From JAIRNF01 sp031550925 (GTDB taxonomy: Bacteria; Bacteroidota; Bacteroidia; Bacteroidales; UBA932), in contig JAVBOE010000017.1 in assembly GCA_031550925.1 (NCBI GenBank), forward strand, positions 1 to 64,000: a DNA stretch of 64,000 nucleotides, given 5' to 3'. Both the position numbers and the translations under genes were made by a program. The notes beneath the pieces were generated by a model. The model worked only from the letters and a program-made list of their open reading frames with translations, was not told the DNA's origin and searched no databases. Below are positions 7,959 to 15,206 of the stretch, piece by piece. How positions within the stretch are numbered: the first letter of the stretch is position 1; the number at the start of each line of letters is the position of its first letter.

Positions 7959-9083
7959 TTATTTGTTGAACAGAGCGACATAGTCAGAAAACATATACAG
8001 CTTTCCTCTTTGTCCACCGGTAATTTCTCTAAGAATGTTTAGTTCTTCCAAAACAGACAACATATTATAGGCGGGGCGCAATGATTTTCCGGTAATTTGT
8101 GAGATCCTTTGTGCGTCAATAATAGGTTGGTTATAAAGGTATTCTACTATTTTGTGAGCATCCCCACTTCTACTTCCTATATTTTTGAGCTTATCCTCAA
8201 TCATTCGTTGTAGCTGCATAATTCTATCAAAAGTATCTACTCCGCCTTTCGCCGTTTCAATAACTCCTGTAAGAAAGAATTTTAACCATTGATAGATGTC
8301 ATTATGTGTTCTTACACGCATCAAGTTGTCGTAGTATAACATTCGGTTACGCTCAAAAAAATCAGAAAGATATAGGATGGGACGTTTTAATATTTTTTTG
8401 TTGACTAAATACAGCGTAATTAATAATCTTCCAACCCGACCATTTCCGTCTAAAAAAGGGTGTATTGTTTCAAACTGGTAATGAATCAAGGCTATTTTCA
8501 ATAAGTCTGGTAAGGGATTTAATTCATCATTTGCGAAGTTTTCAATATCTGACATAAGCTCATTTATGCTTGTATGTGTTGGAGGAATGAAAACGGCATC
8601 GCTGATAGATGCTCCGCCTATCCAATTTTGGCTGGAGCGAAATTCTCCAGGTAGCTTATGTTCTCCTCTCACTCCCTGTAGAAGAATTTTATGGGTATTT
8701 CTTATTAATCGAGAAGAGAAGGGCAGTGCGTGTAGCTGTAATACGGCTTCATTTATTGCTTTTATATAATTGTGCACCTCTTCCCAATCGTTTCGTTTTT
8801 CGGTTTTAACCTCTTCTTTTGTCAGGAAAACCTCTTCAATATTGGTTTGTGTCCCTTCTATTTTAGACGATTGCGTTGCTTCTTTTGCAATATGCATTTG
8901 TATAAAGAGGTCAATGTTTACATATTGAGAGTACATATCTAGCCTTCCCAAATGGCGATCGGCTTGGCTTAACAAATTTATTACCTGCATGTCTGCTACT
9001 GCCCAGCTGCGGTTAATAAATGTTGGCTGAAAGCTTTTATAGTAGCCTTGATTGATATATGTTCCTGACTGAAATTTTTGCAT
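7959..9083 (-). CDS. Fic family protein with N-terminal inhibitory motif and C-terminal winged helix
   Basis: 374 residues. The Fic core carries the complete HPFxxGNGRxxR motif (HPFLDGNGRVGR, residues 208-219), so AMP transfer to a hydroxyl side chain of a target protein is chemically possible. Residues 72-77 (SSKIEG) match the (S/T)xxxE(G/N) inhibitory helix of class II Fic proteins, in which the Glu blocks ATP until relieved. The last 75 residues look like a winged helix (VEYLYNQPIIDAQRISQITG). This architecture matches the Fic_N-Fic-HTH type, for which the target is generally unknown. There is no antitoxin gene beside it. The promoter region is full of inverted repeats, suggesting control by its own winged helix. 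Confidence 0.88.
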   Translation of the reverse strand: MQKFQSGTYINQGYYKSFQPTFINRSWAVADMQVINLLSQADRHLGRLDMYSQYVNIDLFIQMHIAKEATQSSKIEGTQTNIEEVFLTKEEVKTEKRNDWEEVHNYIKAINEAVLQLHALPFSSRLIRNTHKILLQGVRGEHKLPGEFRSSQNWIGGASISDAVFIPPTHTSINELMSDIENFANDELNPLPDLLKIALIHYQFETIHPFLDGNGRVGRLLITLYLVNKKILKRPILYLSDFFERNRMLYYDNLMRVRTHNDIYQWLKFFLTGVIETAKGGVDTFDRIMQLQRMIEDKLKNIGSRSGDAHKIVEYLYNQPIIDAQRISQITGKSLRPAYNMLSVLEELNILREITGGQRGKLYMFSDYVALFNK

Positions 9084-9106
9084 ATAGTTAGCTTTGTTTG
9101 ACTTTG

Positions 9107-9138
9107 CAAATATACTTTAAAAGTAAAATAACCACAAA
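9107..9138 (-). promoter_or_regulatory. Promoter of the Fic gene
   Basis: On the minus strand TTTG (9135-9138) and TATATTTG (9107-9114) are separated by 20 bases, a full match to the Bacteroidota consensus. The -7 box lies 23 bases before the ATG. Confidence 0.75.
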
Positions 9139-9193
9139 TATTATTTTACTTTTTGACGAAAAAGTAAAATAATATGCTTCTTGTTTTACTTTC
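9118..9193. promoter_or_regulatory. Operator-like repeat array upstream of the Fic gene
   Basis: Four copies of the word AAAGTAAAATAA (either strand) occur. The middle two form a perfect inverted repeat with 16-bp arms (9139-9154 and 9159-9174) around GACG. One outer half-site (about 9118-9131) lies inside the promoter spacer, and another (9184-9193) lies further upstream. The layout fits a repressor site for the Fic gene and possibly for the divergent MFS gene. Confidence 0.6.
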
Positions 9194-9342
9194 TTTGCCA
9201 TGTACCCTTAAATTTAATCATTCTATATAACAGTAGGTTAAGAATTATAATGCTGATAATTAGCAAACGCAAAGAACAAAATGAACAAACAAGCTCGATA
9301 TTTGTCGTTTATTTTTAAGTATTAAACACGAGAATTTAAGAA

Positions 9343-10527
9343 TTGAGCAATACAGCTGTTATAGAAAATAGAATCTGGTCGAAGAGCTTTGTACTATCTT
9401 GCTCTTCGTATTTTTTGATGTCGTTTGCATTTTACCTGCTAATGCCCACGCTGCCGATATACCTCACTAATACGCTTGGTATATTGGAGTCTAAAGTGGG
9501 TATGGTGCTTTCTGCATATACTGTTGCAGCGTTGTTTGCTCGATTGTTTTCGGGGTATTTGGTAGATAACTACTCTCGCAAACGCCTACTGATACTTAGC
9601 TTGGCGTTATACGTATCAACTTTTGGCGGATATATGCTGGTAACAACTGTTATTGCGTTTGTTGTACTCCGCTTTTTACACGGTCTTACGTGGGGTCTTA
9701 CGAGCGTTTCTTCTAATACGGTTGCTATTGATGTTATTCCGGCGGCTAAACGCGGACAAGGTATCGGCTACTACGGTTTTTGCGCAAACCTTGCGATGGC
9801 GCTTGCCCCATGGGTTGCAACAGAAGTTTATGATGCGTGGGGCTACTACGTGTTAGTTGGATGCTGTTTGGCATGTGGCTTTGCATCCTTTGTTGTTGCA
9901 TCGTTTATTAAAACAAGACCAAAACCAAAGGTAACGGAAGAGCGCGTTATCTCTCTCGACCGTTTTATTCTGATTAAAGCATTACCCATAGGTCTTAACC
10001 TTATGCTATGCGCGGTTTCATACGGAATGATAGTCTCGTATGGAGTTCTGTACGGAATAGAAATAAATATACAAAATAGGGGATTGCTATTTCTATTCAT
10101 GGCAATGGGCATTGGTACATCCCGCGTAATTGCCGGAAGGTATGTGGACAGAGGATATATACACGCTGTTGCGTTTTTATCGCAATGCCTTCTGACTGTT
10201 GCGCTGGTTGTGTTTTCGCTCGTACATAATATTGTTGCGTTTTGTGGAATGGCGTTGCTATGCGGCATAGCATTCGGCTCTATGGTGCCTGCATTCCAAA
10301 CGCTATTCGTAAATATGGCGCACCACAATCAGCGTGGAACGGCCAACTCAACCTACCTTACTTCGTTTGATGTTGGTATCGGTACAGGTATGCTACTGGG
10401 TGGTTTCATTGCATCATTCTCCAGCCTAGCAATGGCCTATCTTATAGGCGGAGTATTAAGCCTTATAGCAATACCTTACTACTACTTCATTTCGCAGCGA
10501 GTGTACGAGAAGCAGAAAGTGGTTTAA
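9343..10527 (+). CDS. MFS family transporter
   Basis: 394 residues with about 12 hydrophobic segments, an inner-membrane transporter of the major facilitator superfamily. The cytoplasmic-loop signature between helices 2 and 3 is visible as FSGYLVDNYSRKRLL. The central loop at about residue 190 is basic (IKTRPKPKV). It resembles the drug/sugar efflux-like branch; the substrate cannot be read from sequence. The start is TTG at 9343, because a stop codon lies two codons upstream in frame and the first in-frame ATG falls inside helix 1. It is divergent from the Fic gene, with 259 bases between them containing the operator-like array and an imperfect -7 box (GATATTTG near 9296). Confidence 0.85.
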   Translation: MSNTAVIENRIWSKSFVLSCSSYFLMSFAFYLLMPTLPIYLTNTLGILESKVGMVLSAYTVAALFARLFSGYLVDNYSRKRLLILSLALYVSTFGGYMLVTTVIAFVVLRFLHGLTWGLTSVSSNTVAIDVIPAAKRGQGIGYYGFCANLAMALAPWVATEVYDAWGYYVLVGCCLACGFASFVVASFIKTRPKPKVTEERVISLDRFILIKALPIGLNLMLCAVSYGMIVSYGVLYGIEINIQNRGLLFLFMAMGIGTSRVIAGRYVDRGYIHAVAFLSQCLLTVALVVFSLVHNIVAFCGMALLCGIAFGSMVPAFQTLFVNMAHHNQRGTANSTYLTSFDVGIGTGMLLGGFIASFSSLAMAYLIGGVLSLIAIPYYYFISQRVYEKQKVV

Positions 10528-10533
10528 CAGAAC

Positions 10534-10555
10534 GATACAAGTATCAAGTATCACG
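10534..10555. repeat. Dispersed GATAC palindromic repeat, copy 2
   Basis: GATACAAGTATC at 10534-10545 is followed by AAGTATCACG. It marks the outer end of the large noncoding block downstream of the MFS gene. Confidence 0.7.
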
Positions 10556-10673
10556 AAAAGGAGGGTACAACGTATTGCGATATGTGTATAGCGAAACAAA
10601 GATAGGTCATATCGAATGTAGTGATACATCTCCTGAATATACGCAGGACGTTGAATTTTGTACTCTGCAATTA

Positions 10674-10765
10674 CCCCTAAATCCCTTCGGCGAGCTCGTA
10701 AGCTCGGTTTCCCTAAAGGGACTTTTGGGCAGTGCTGGAAAAGTCCCCTTTAGGGGATTTAGGGG
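10674..10765. repeat. CCCCTAAA inverted repeat, copy 1 (degenerate left arm)
   Basis: The right arm reads AAGTCCCCTTTAGGGGATTT followed by AGGGG. The left arm is a diverged version with an insertion containing gagctcgtaagctc. The same inverted repeat occurs at 12714, 43951 and 48113. Confidence 0.7.
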
Positions 10766-10946
10766 CGACACATAGAACGCTTCTTTCTTTTGCTAGGCAT
10801 TTTCTATATCATACCAACCCACATAAGCTACCTCTTTTCATTTTCACATCCTCATATTAGCACATTAACACATTGTCTTTTCCTCCCTGTCAAAACCATG
10901 TCAAAAACCTATGCTCTATTTACATGGTTAAACCTTTCTTTTGCCC

Positions 10947-10954
10947 TATATTTG
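10947..10954 (+). promoter_or_regulatory. Candidate -7 box inside the conserved core
   Basis: TATATTTG fits TAnnTTTG and is conserved in copy B (47949-47956, minus strand). It would drive transcription through the 12-bp array towards NamZ, convergent with that gene. No clear TTTG partner is visible. Confidence 0.35.
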
Positions 10955-11190
10955 CTTAGCATGTACGATTACTAAATCGGTTGCTAACCGGCTAAACAAC
11001 AGCTCTTTTTAAAGCGAGTAAGCCTAACAAATCAACACACACTACCGGTACTAATTAGGTATAAGTAGCCGAACGATTTGCATAAGAGAGCATCGCTGTA
11101 TAATCCGCACGAATATCAGGCTAATGGCTGTAGATTTTTGTAACCGATTATATTAAAAAGCCGGATTAACAGTCAACGTATGTTACTCTA

Positions 11191-11270
11191 GGTAACATAC
11201 AGGGTAACATACTTGGTAACATAGATGGTTACATACAAGGTAACATGTAGGGTAACATGCTTGGTAACCC
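11191..11270 (+). repeat. 12-bp tandem array A (six units plus a partial)
   Basis: Six exact-period units of the form GGTAACATnnnn start at 11191, 11203, 11215, 11227 (GGTTACATACAA), 11239 and 11251, followed by GGTAACCC. Just before the array is an inverse half-unit, so 11179-11200 reads GTATGTTAC-TCTAG-GTAACATAC-type palindrome. Copy B has five units and lacks the first, GGTAACATACAG. The array is not coding: a stop appears in the unit frame. Confidence 0.9.
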
Positions 11271-11305
11271 TATATAGAATAAACTAAACAAAAACTAAAC
11301 AAAAC

Positions 11306-11332
11306 AAGGGTAGGTAAACACACCCACCCTTG
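11306..11332 (-). terminator. Hairpin terminator downstream of the first NamZ gene
   Basis: The inverted repeat CAAGGGTAGGT / ACCCACCCTTG has one mismatch; read on the minus strand it is followed by TTTTGTTTAG. It lies inside the conserved core and is shared with copy B. Confidence 0.65.
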
Positions 11333-11374
11333 AAAAATTTAGTCTGATTGTATCGTTCTTTGAAAAGATTGACG

Positions 11375-12556
11375 CTATTCAAAATCTTCATATAACAAAT
11401 ACTTTTTACGCATAGCCTTATACTCGGTAAGCTCTTCTTTCCAGCTATCACGGATTTGCTGTTCCGTCCACCCTGCAATGATTTGCTCGCGCAGCTTATC
11501 CGTACCTGCCAGCTTATCAAAAAACTCAGGGCGGACAAAGAATGTATCGGGCATCTTGTGGTAAAAATCGAGGATATACTTCAGCGTAAAGGTTGCTTTT
11601 TCGGGATCGAGGTCTCGTAAATCTATGCCATAGCACTGTTCGCCTTGCTGATCTACGTGGGCACTCATACCCTTACGGACTCCGGGTGTAAACGTAAAAT
11701 CGCCAAACGAAGGATCGGGATAGCCGATTACCTGAAAAGGAAAATCTGTACCACGCCCTACGCTGATATTCGTTCCCTCAAACAAGCATAGCGACATGTA
11801 CAGGCGTATTGCCAGGTAGCTGGTTAAGCTGGGAGACGGAGCAATGGGTGGTCTGTATTTTGTTTTATGCGTGTAACCTTTAAGGGTAATAATGTTCAGC
11901 TCGCATGGTTTACCGTTCTCCAACCAGCCTTCTCCGTTAATCATTTGTGCTAATTCGCCGAAGGTTAACCCATGAACCATAGCAACTTTGTGAAAGCTGA
12001 CATCCGACTTAAACTTATCGTCTTTACGCACCGGACCGTCCACCTGGTCTCCGTTGGGGTTGGGGCGGTCTAACAGGATCAACGGTTTGTTGTTTCGGGC
12101 GCAAAGCTGCATTACCTGATACAACGAAACGCTCTTTGTGTAAAACCGAGCCCCCGTATCCTGAATATCAAACAGCATTACATCTACTGATGATACTATA
12201 GAATCTGCCTTCTCATTTTTACCATAAAGTGAATAAACCGGAAGCCCTGTTTGCGCATCAACTTCGTTATCGAATTTTTCGCCCCTCTCAACATCGCCAC
12301 GGAAGCCATGTTCAGGAGCAAAGACAAATTTTAGATCAACTCCGTTTTCAAGAAGCATATCGGCTACATGTTTATCACCAATCATAGAAGTGTTATTGCC
12401 CATCATACCCACCTTCTTATCTTTAAGTAGCGGTAGGTATTCTTCAGGCTGTTCTGCGCCTGTAACAACGGGTTCTGTAGCTGTGGTATTTTTTCCTTTG
12501 CAGCCAAAGATATATGCGCAGGCAAGTAAGACTAAGATGAAGGTGACTTTTTTCAT
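11375..12556 (-). CDS. NamZ-like exo-beta-N-acetylmuramidase lipoprotein (DUF1343), copy 1
   Basis: 393 residues from the ATG at 12556, chosen because it begins a typical lipoprotein signal (MKKVTFILVLLACAYIFGC); a frame to 12607 adds 17 unlikely residues. It is a DUF1343/NamZ protein (GH171), a family whose characterised members remove terminal MurNAc from muropeptides. Family motifs are clear: FAPEHGFRG, LLDRPNPNGDQVDGPVRK, GRGTDFPFQ and the C-terminal KYLLYEDFE. The lipid anchor puts it in the periplasm or outer membrane. Two paralogues lie at 44136 and 46236; the C-terminal 50 residues are almost identical to the 44136 copy. The noncoding core begins 4 bases past its stop. Confidence 0.88.
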   Translation of the reverse strand: MKKVTFILVLLACAYIFGCKGKNTTATEPVVTGAEQPEEYLPLLKDKKVGMMGNNTSMIGDKHVADMLLENGVDLKFVFAPEHGFRGDVERGEKFDNEVDAQTGLPVYSLYGKNEKADSIVSSVDVMLFDIQDTGARFYTKSVSLYQVMQLCARNNKPLILLDRPNPNGDQVDGPVRKDDKFKSDVSFHKVAMVHGLTFGELAQMINGEGWLENGKPCELNIITLKGYTHKTKYRPPIAPSPSLTSYLAIRLYMSLCLFEGTNISVGRGTDFPFQVIGYPDPSFGDFTFTPGVRKGMSAHVDQQGEQCYGIDLRDLDPEKATFTLKYILDFYHKMPDTFFVRPEFFDKLAGTDKLREQIIAGWTEQQIRDSWKEELTEYKAMRKKYLLYEDFE

Positions 12557-12604
12557 GGTAAATGCTGTTAGGTATATAAAAACAAATTTAGTGAAATAGT
12601 AGTA

Positions 12605-12655
12605 CAATACAAGTATGCGAAAAGAGTATCACGACACAGGTATCAAGTATCACGA
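12605..12655. repeat. Dispersed GATAC palindromic repeat, copy 3 (compound)
   Basis: Consecutive variants AATACAAGTATG, GTATCACGACAC and GTATCAAGTATCACG occur in one 50-base stretch upstream of the first NamZ gene. Confidence 0.6.
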
Positions 12656-12713
12656 AAAACGGTATGTCATGTCGACTGAAGGGAGATATCTCCTGAATAA
12701 CGGCAGTACGCCT

Positions 12714-12773
12714 ACCCCTAAAGGGGACTTCAAACCAGCACCTCCGGAAAGCCCCCTTTAGGGGATTTAGGGG
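12714..12773. repeat. CCCCTAAA inverted repeat, copy 2
   Basis: Left arm CCCCTAAAGGGGACTT and right arm AAGCCCCCTTTAGGGG surround the spacer with CACCTCCGG that is also found in copy 3. The left outer CCCCTAAAT part is missing. An AT-rich box (12791-12831: CATTCTCACATTCTC then TTAGCACATTAATACATTG) follows, as at the other copies. Confidence 0.75.
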
Positions 12774-12838
12774 TATCATTCAGCACGTTCATTTCATTCT
12801 CACATTCTCAAATTAGCACATTAATACATTGTCTTTTT

Positions 12839-12846
12839 TATCTTTG
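12839..12846 (+). promoter_or_regulatory. -7 box of the HD gene
   Basis: TATCTTTG matches TAnnTTTG and lies 31 bases before the ATG at 12877. This rules out the longer frame beginning at 12829. Confidence 0.6.
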
Positions 12847-12876
12847 TTCCATAATCCATATAAAACATCAACAACC

Positions 12877-13446
12877 ATGGAAAGAGAAAAGGCGCTTAAC
12901 CTTCTTTTGAAGTACAATAAAGAGAAATTTCATATCCAGCATGCTCTTACTGTCGAAGCAATCATGAAATGGTATGCAGCAGAGCTAGGCTACGATGAAA
13001 GCTACTGGGGCATAGTAGGTCTGTTGCACGACCTTGATTTCGAGCAATATCCTCAAGAGCATTGCGTTAAAGTTGTAGAAATTTTGAAGGCTGAGGGTTA
13101 TGGAGAGGATGTTATTCGTGCAATTTGCTCGCACGGATATGGTATGAGAGTGGATATTAAGCCGGAGCACGAAATGGAAAAATTTTTATATGCCATAGAC
13201 GAGCTGTCGGGCTTAATTGGTGCTGCTGCTTTAATGCGTCCTTCTAAAAGCGTTGCCGATATGGAGCTGAAGAGCGTAAAGAAAAAGTTTAAAGATAAAG
13301 CGTTTGCCGCCGGATGCTCTCGCGATGTTATTACCAACGGAGCAGAAATGCTAGGGTGGGATTTAGATAAGCTGTTTAGCCTAACTCTAGAAGCCATGCG
13401 CGCATCTGAAACCGATGTGGCCGAAGAGCTGGCAAAAATATGCTGA
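12877..13446 (+). CDS. HD domain protein (predicted metal-dependent phosphohydrolase)
   Basis: 189 residues from the ATG at 12877. The HD motif is LLHDLDFE (H51, D52), with an earlier conserved His in KFHIQHALTVEAIM (residues 18-22) and a later SHGYGMR. The pattern fits small stand-alone HD-superfamily hydrolases, which act on nucleotides or other phosphate esters; the substrate is not known. The C-terminal half is helical, with ATPase-free features. No partner gene is attached; the next gene is 151 bases away. It is probably cytoplasmic, as no signal peptide is present. Confidence 0.8.
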   Translation: MEREKALNLLLKYNKEKFHIQHALTVEAIMKWYAAELGYDESYWGIVGLLHDLDFEQYPQEHCVKVVEILKAEGYGEDVIRAICSHGYGMRVDIKPEHEMEKFLYAIDELSGLIGAAALMRPSKSVADMELKSVKKKFKDKAFAAGCSRDVITNGAEMLGWDLDKLFSLTLEAMRASETDVAEELAKIC

Positions 13447-13535
13447 AAAGATTTTTTGAACCATATAGACTACATAGGTTTGTGGATAGATAACCCTCTA
13501 AAAAGGGCTTACTTATGGCAAACATAATTTAAAAA

Positions 13536-13574
13536 TAGCACGATATTTAGGCAAAAAATCACTATATTGTGCTA
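13536..13574. promoter_or_regulatory. Operator-like inverted repeat
   Basis: TAGCACGATAT (13536-13546) and ATATTGTGCTA (13564-13574) form an 11-bp inverted repeat with one non-Watson-Crick position. It ends 23 bases before the next ATG and overlaps a possible -7 region (TATGTTTA). Confidence 0.4.
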
Positions 13575-13597
13575 TGTTTAACTAAAATCTCACAGTC

Positions 13598-13954
13598 ATG
13601 AAAAGAATGATTCTAATTATGTCGGTTTTTATATTGGGTTTTTCCATTACTAGCAAAGCGACAGATTACGTTCACAACATTGAAGGAGTCAGCTACAAAT
13701 CGGGAACGATATTGAATTACAGTTCTCTCCATTTTCAGATTCATTTAGATGTGGTTCCTACTTATTATGAATGGACAACAATTGATGGAATGGTTGCCAT
13801 AAGCAACACAAGTTGGGACTTTGCACGCATAATATTTACCTTTCCTGTATCTTCTCCTCCTCCTTCTGTCCCTTTTATGTTTAAGTATTATGCAGTTTAT
13901 CCAAATGGCGACACGGTAACAGCTTATGTGTCGGGAGTAATTACTAGAAGTTGA
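13598..13954 (+). CDS. Small secreted protein of unknown function
   Basis: 118 residues. An N-terminal signal peptide (KRMILIMSVFILGFSITSKA, cleavage expected near residue 22) is followed by about 95 residues of beta-rich sequence. The family is not recognised. A proline/serine stretch, FPVSSPPPSVPFMF, lies near residue 85. The product would be periplasmic or extracellular. It has its own candidate operator/promoter region and a terminator 40 bases downstream, so it is probably monocistronic. The reading frame and signal peptide make it likely to be real despite its size. Confidence 0.6.
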   Translation: MKRMILIMSVFILGFSITSKATDYVHNIEGVSYKSGTILNYSSLHFQIHLDVVPTYYEWTTIDGMVAISNTSWDFARIIFTFPVSSPPPSVPFMFKYYAVYPNGDTVTAYVSGVITRS

Positions 13955-13995
13955 GTATTCTTGATATTTTCAAAATCTGTAAATTAATAAAATAA

Positions 13996-14031
13996 GGGGA
14001 AGGAGCTATATTTACCGCTCTTTCCCTCTTT
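13996..14031 (+). terminator. Terminator after the small secreted gene
   Basis: The stem GGGAAGGAGC / GCTCTTTCCC (one G-U pair) with a 10-base loop is followed by a T-rich stretch. Confidence 0.65.
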
Positions 14032-14121
14032 AATATAATAATTGATAGTTAATTACGAGACTGATTCTTAAATACATTCGATTCAAATTTCACTTTACTG
14101 TGTGAATCTCAAAAAAATAGC

Positions 14122-14129
14122 TATCTTTG
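14122..14129 (+). promoter_or_regulatory. -7 box of the rplM-rpsI promoter
   Basis: TATCTTTG matches the consensus and lies 62 bases before the GTG start of rplM. Confidence 0.6.
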
Positions 14130-14190
14130 CAGCCCTTAAAAGGGTTTGGATCATTTTTTAAAGGTATTAATCTAACAATCAAAACGTAAG

Positions 14191-14646
14191 GTGAACACAT
14201 TAAGCTACAAAACAGTGTCGGCCAATAAAGCAACCGCTAATAAAGAGTGGGTTGTTATTGACGCGACAAACGTGGTTTTGGGCCGTCTTGCATCGCGTAC
14301 AGCAATGATACTGCGCGGCAAGTACAAAACCAACTACACCCCTCACGTGGACTGTGGCGATAACGTTATTATCGTTAACGCTGCAAAAGTACGCCTGACG
14401 GGTAAGAAGCTGACGGACAAGGTATATGTTCGTCACACAGGATATCCCGGCGGACAACGTTTTGCAACTCCGGCAGAATTGCTGAAGCGCAAACCTAACG
14501 CTGTAGTAGAAGAAGCTATTCGCGGTATGCTGCCTAAAAATAGGCTTGGCAGCCAGCTTTTCCGTAACCTATTTGTTTACGAAGGAAGCGAGCATCCGCA
14601 TGAGGCACAGAAGCCTAAAGAAATTAACGTTAAAGAAATTTTGTAA
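14191..14646 (+). CDS. rplM: 50S ribosomal protein L13
   Basis: 151 residues from a GTG start, which gives the usual Bacteroidota N-terminus (NTLSYKTVSANKAT). L13 is an early assembly protein of the 50S subunit. Motifs seen: DATNVVLGRLASRTAMILRG, TPHVDCGDNVIIVNA, TGYPGGQR and the RGMLPKNRLG signature near residue 112. The rpsI gene follows after 6 bases, the universal L13-S9 pair. A promoter box is visible upstream. Confidence 0.97.
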   Translation: MNTLSYKTVSANKATANKEWVVIDATNVVLGRLASRTAMILRGKYKTNYTPHVDCGDNVIIVNAAKVRLTGKKLTDKVYVRHTGYPGGQRFATPAELLKRKPNAVVEEAIRGMLPKNRLGSQLFRNLFVYEGSEHPHEAQKPKEINVKEIL

Positions 14647-14652
14647 CAACGC

Positions 14653-15042
14653 ATGGAAGTAATTAACGCACTTGGAAGAAGAAAAGCAGCTGTAGCTCGT
14701 ATTTACTTAAGCGCAGGTAAAGGCAACATTACGATTAACAAGCGTAGCCTTGATGAGTATTTCCCATCTAAGCTGTTACAGTACGTGGTAACCCAACCGC
14801 TAGTGTTAACCAACAATACTGAAAAGTATGACATTAAGGTTAACCTTGATGGCGGTGGTACAACCGGACAGGCAGAAGCTTTACGTCTGGCTATTGCACG
14901 TGCTCTTTGTAAAGCAGACTTAGAGGCAAATAGAGCTATCCTTAAGAAAAACGGACTGATGACTCGTGATCCTCGCGAAGTTGAGCGTAAAAAACCAGGA
15001 CAACCTGGCGCTCGCAGAAGGTTCCAGTTCAGCAAACGTTAA
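14653..15042 (+). CDS. rpsI: 30S ribosomal protein S9
   Basis: 129 residues and complete. S9 sits in the head of the 30S subunit, with its C-terminal tail reaching the P-site tRNA. The tail ends in the invariant pattern KPGQPGARRRFQFSKR, and the N-terminal ALGRRKAAVARIYL and central GGGTTGQAEALRLAIARAL are present. It is co-transcribed with rplM (6-base gap). Confidence 0.97.
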   Translation: MEVINALGRRKAAVARIYLSAGKGNITINKRSLDEYFPSKLLQYVVTQPLVLTNNTEKYDIKVNLDGGGTTGQAEALRLAIARALCKADLEANRAILKKNGLMTRDPREVERKKPGQPGARRRFQFSKR

Positions 15043-15206
15043 GAGTTGCTTTTTGCACAGCTTGGGGCAAATTCTACGGATGGTTTCTTAGCCCTACCGT
15101 AAATTCTCCGGCTGCGGAAAAGTTGTTCCGACTAGCAAGGCTACTACGGAACACTTGATGAAAAGAGAAACAAAAAAAGTTTAAAAATTGAATTAAAACG
15201 ACGATT
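15043..15206 (+). other. Structured gap before rpsB (possible mRNA leader)
   Basis: This 164-base gap contains short complementary words, including TTCCG (15127-15131 region) against CGGAA near 15146, and repeated CTACGGA / TACCGTA words. No typical terminator is present. It could be a leader through which S2 or S9 controls rpsB; this is inference only. Confidence 0.3.

Larger units (their letters stand above)
10838..11370 (+). repeat. Long inverted repeat, copy A (core)
   Basis: This segment matches the reverse complement of 47547-48067. Comparing by eye from about 10880 to 11370 I count roughly 13 substitutions, one or two single-base indels and one 12-bp indel. Both copies are noncoding and end close to the 3' end of a NamZ gene; here the core stops 4 bases from the NamZ stop codon. 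The two copies face each other across about 36 kb. A -7-like box (10947-10954) in this copy is conserved in the other. Confidence 0.9.
10528..11374. other. 847-bp noncoding repeat block A
   Basis: There is no credible gene here; the short reading frames have no start context and fall within repeats. From left to right it holds GATAC copy 2, a stretch with GCGATATGTGTATAGCGA (10577-10594), the CCCCTAAA inverted repeat (10674-10765), an AT-rich box (10838-10876), the highly conserved core with a 12-bp tandem array, and the hairpin that ends the first NamZ gene. The whole block recurs in opposite orientation at about 47547-48325. Confidence 0.8.

Noticed and set aside
7817..8017. 66-codon frame between rpsO and the Fic gene
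   Set aside because: It overlaps the Fic 3' end in another frame and the rpsO promoter, and has no family features.
10575..10975. Short open reading frames in noncoding block A
   Set aside because: They run through inverted repeats, have no start context, and their counterparts in block B are not conserved as protein.
11191..11270. CRISPR array
   Set aside because: Units are 12 bp with no unique spacers and no cas genes are present.
11191..11270. 12-bp array as a coding repeat (4-residue xxVT units in one frame)
   Set aside because: The frame is about 22 residues, has no start codon and ends in a stop right after the array.
12557..12607. 17-codon extension of the first NamZ gene
   Set aside because: The internal ATG at 12556 begins a standard lipoprotein signal matching the paralogues; the extension has none.
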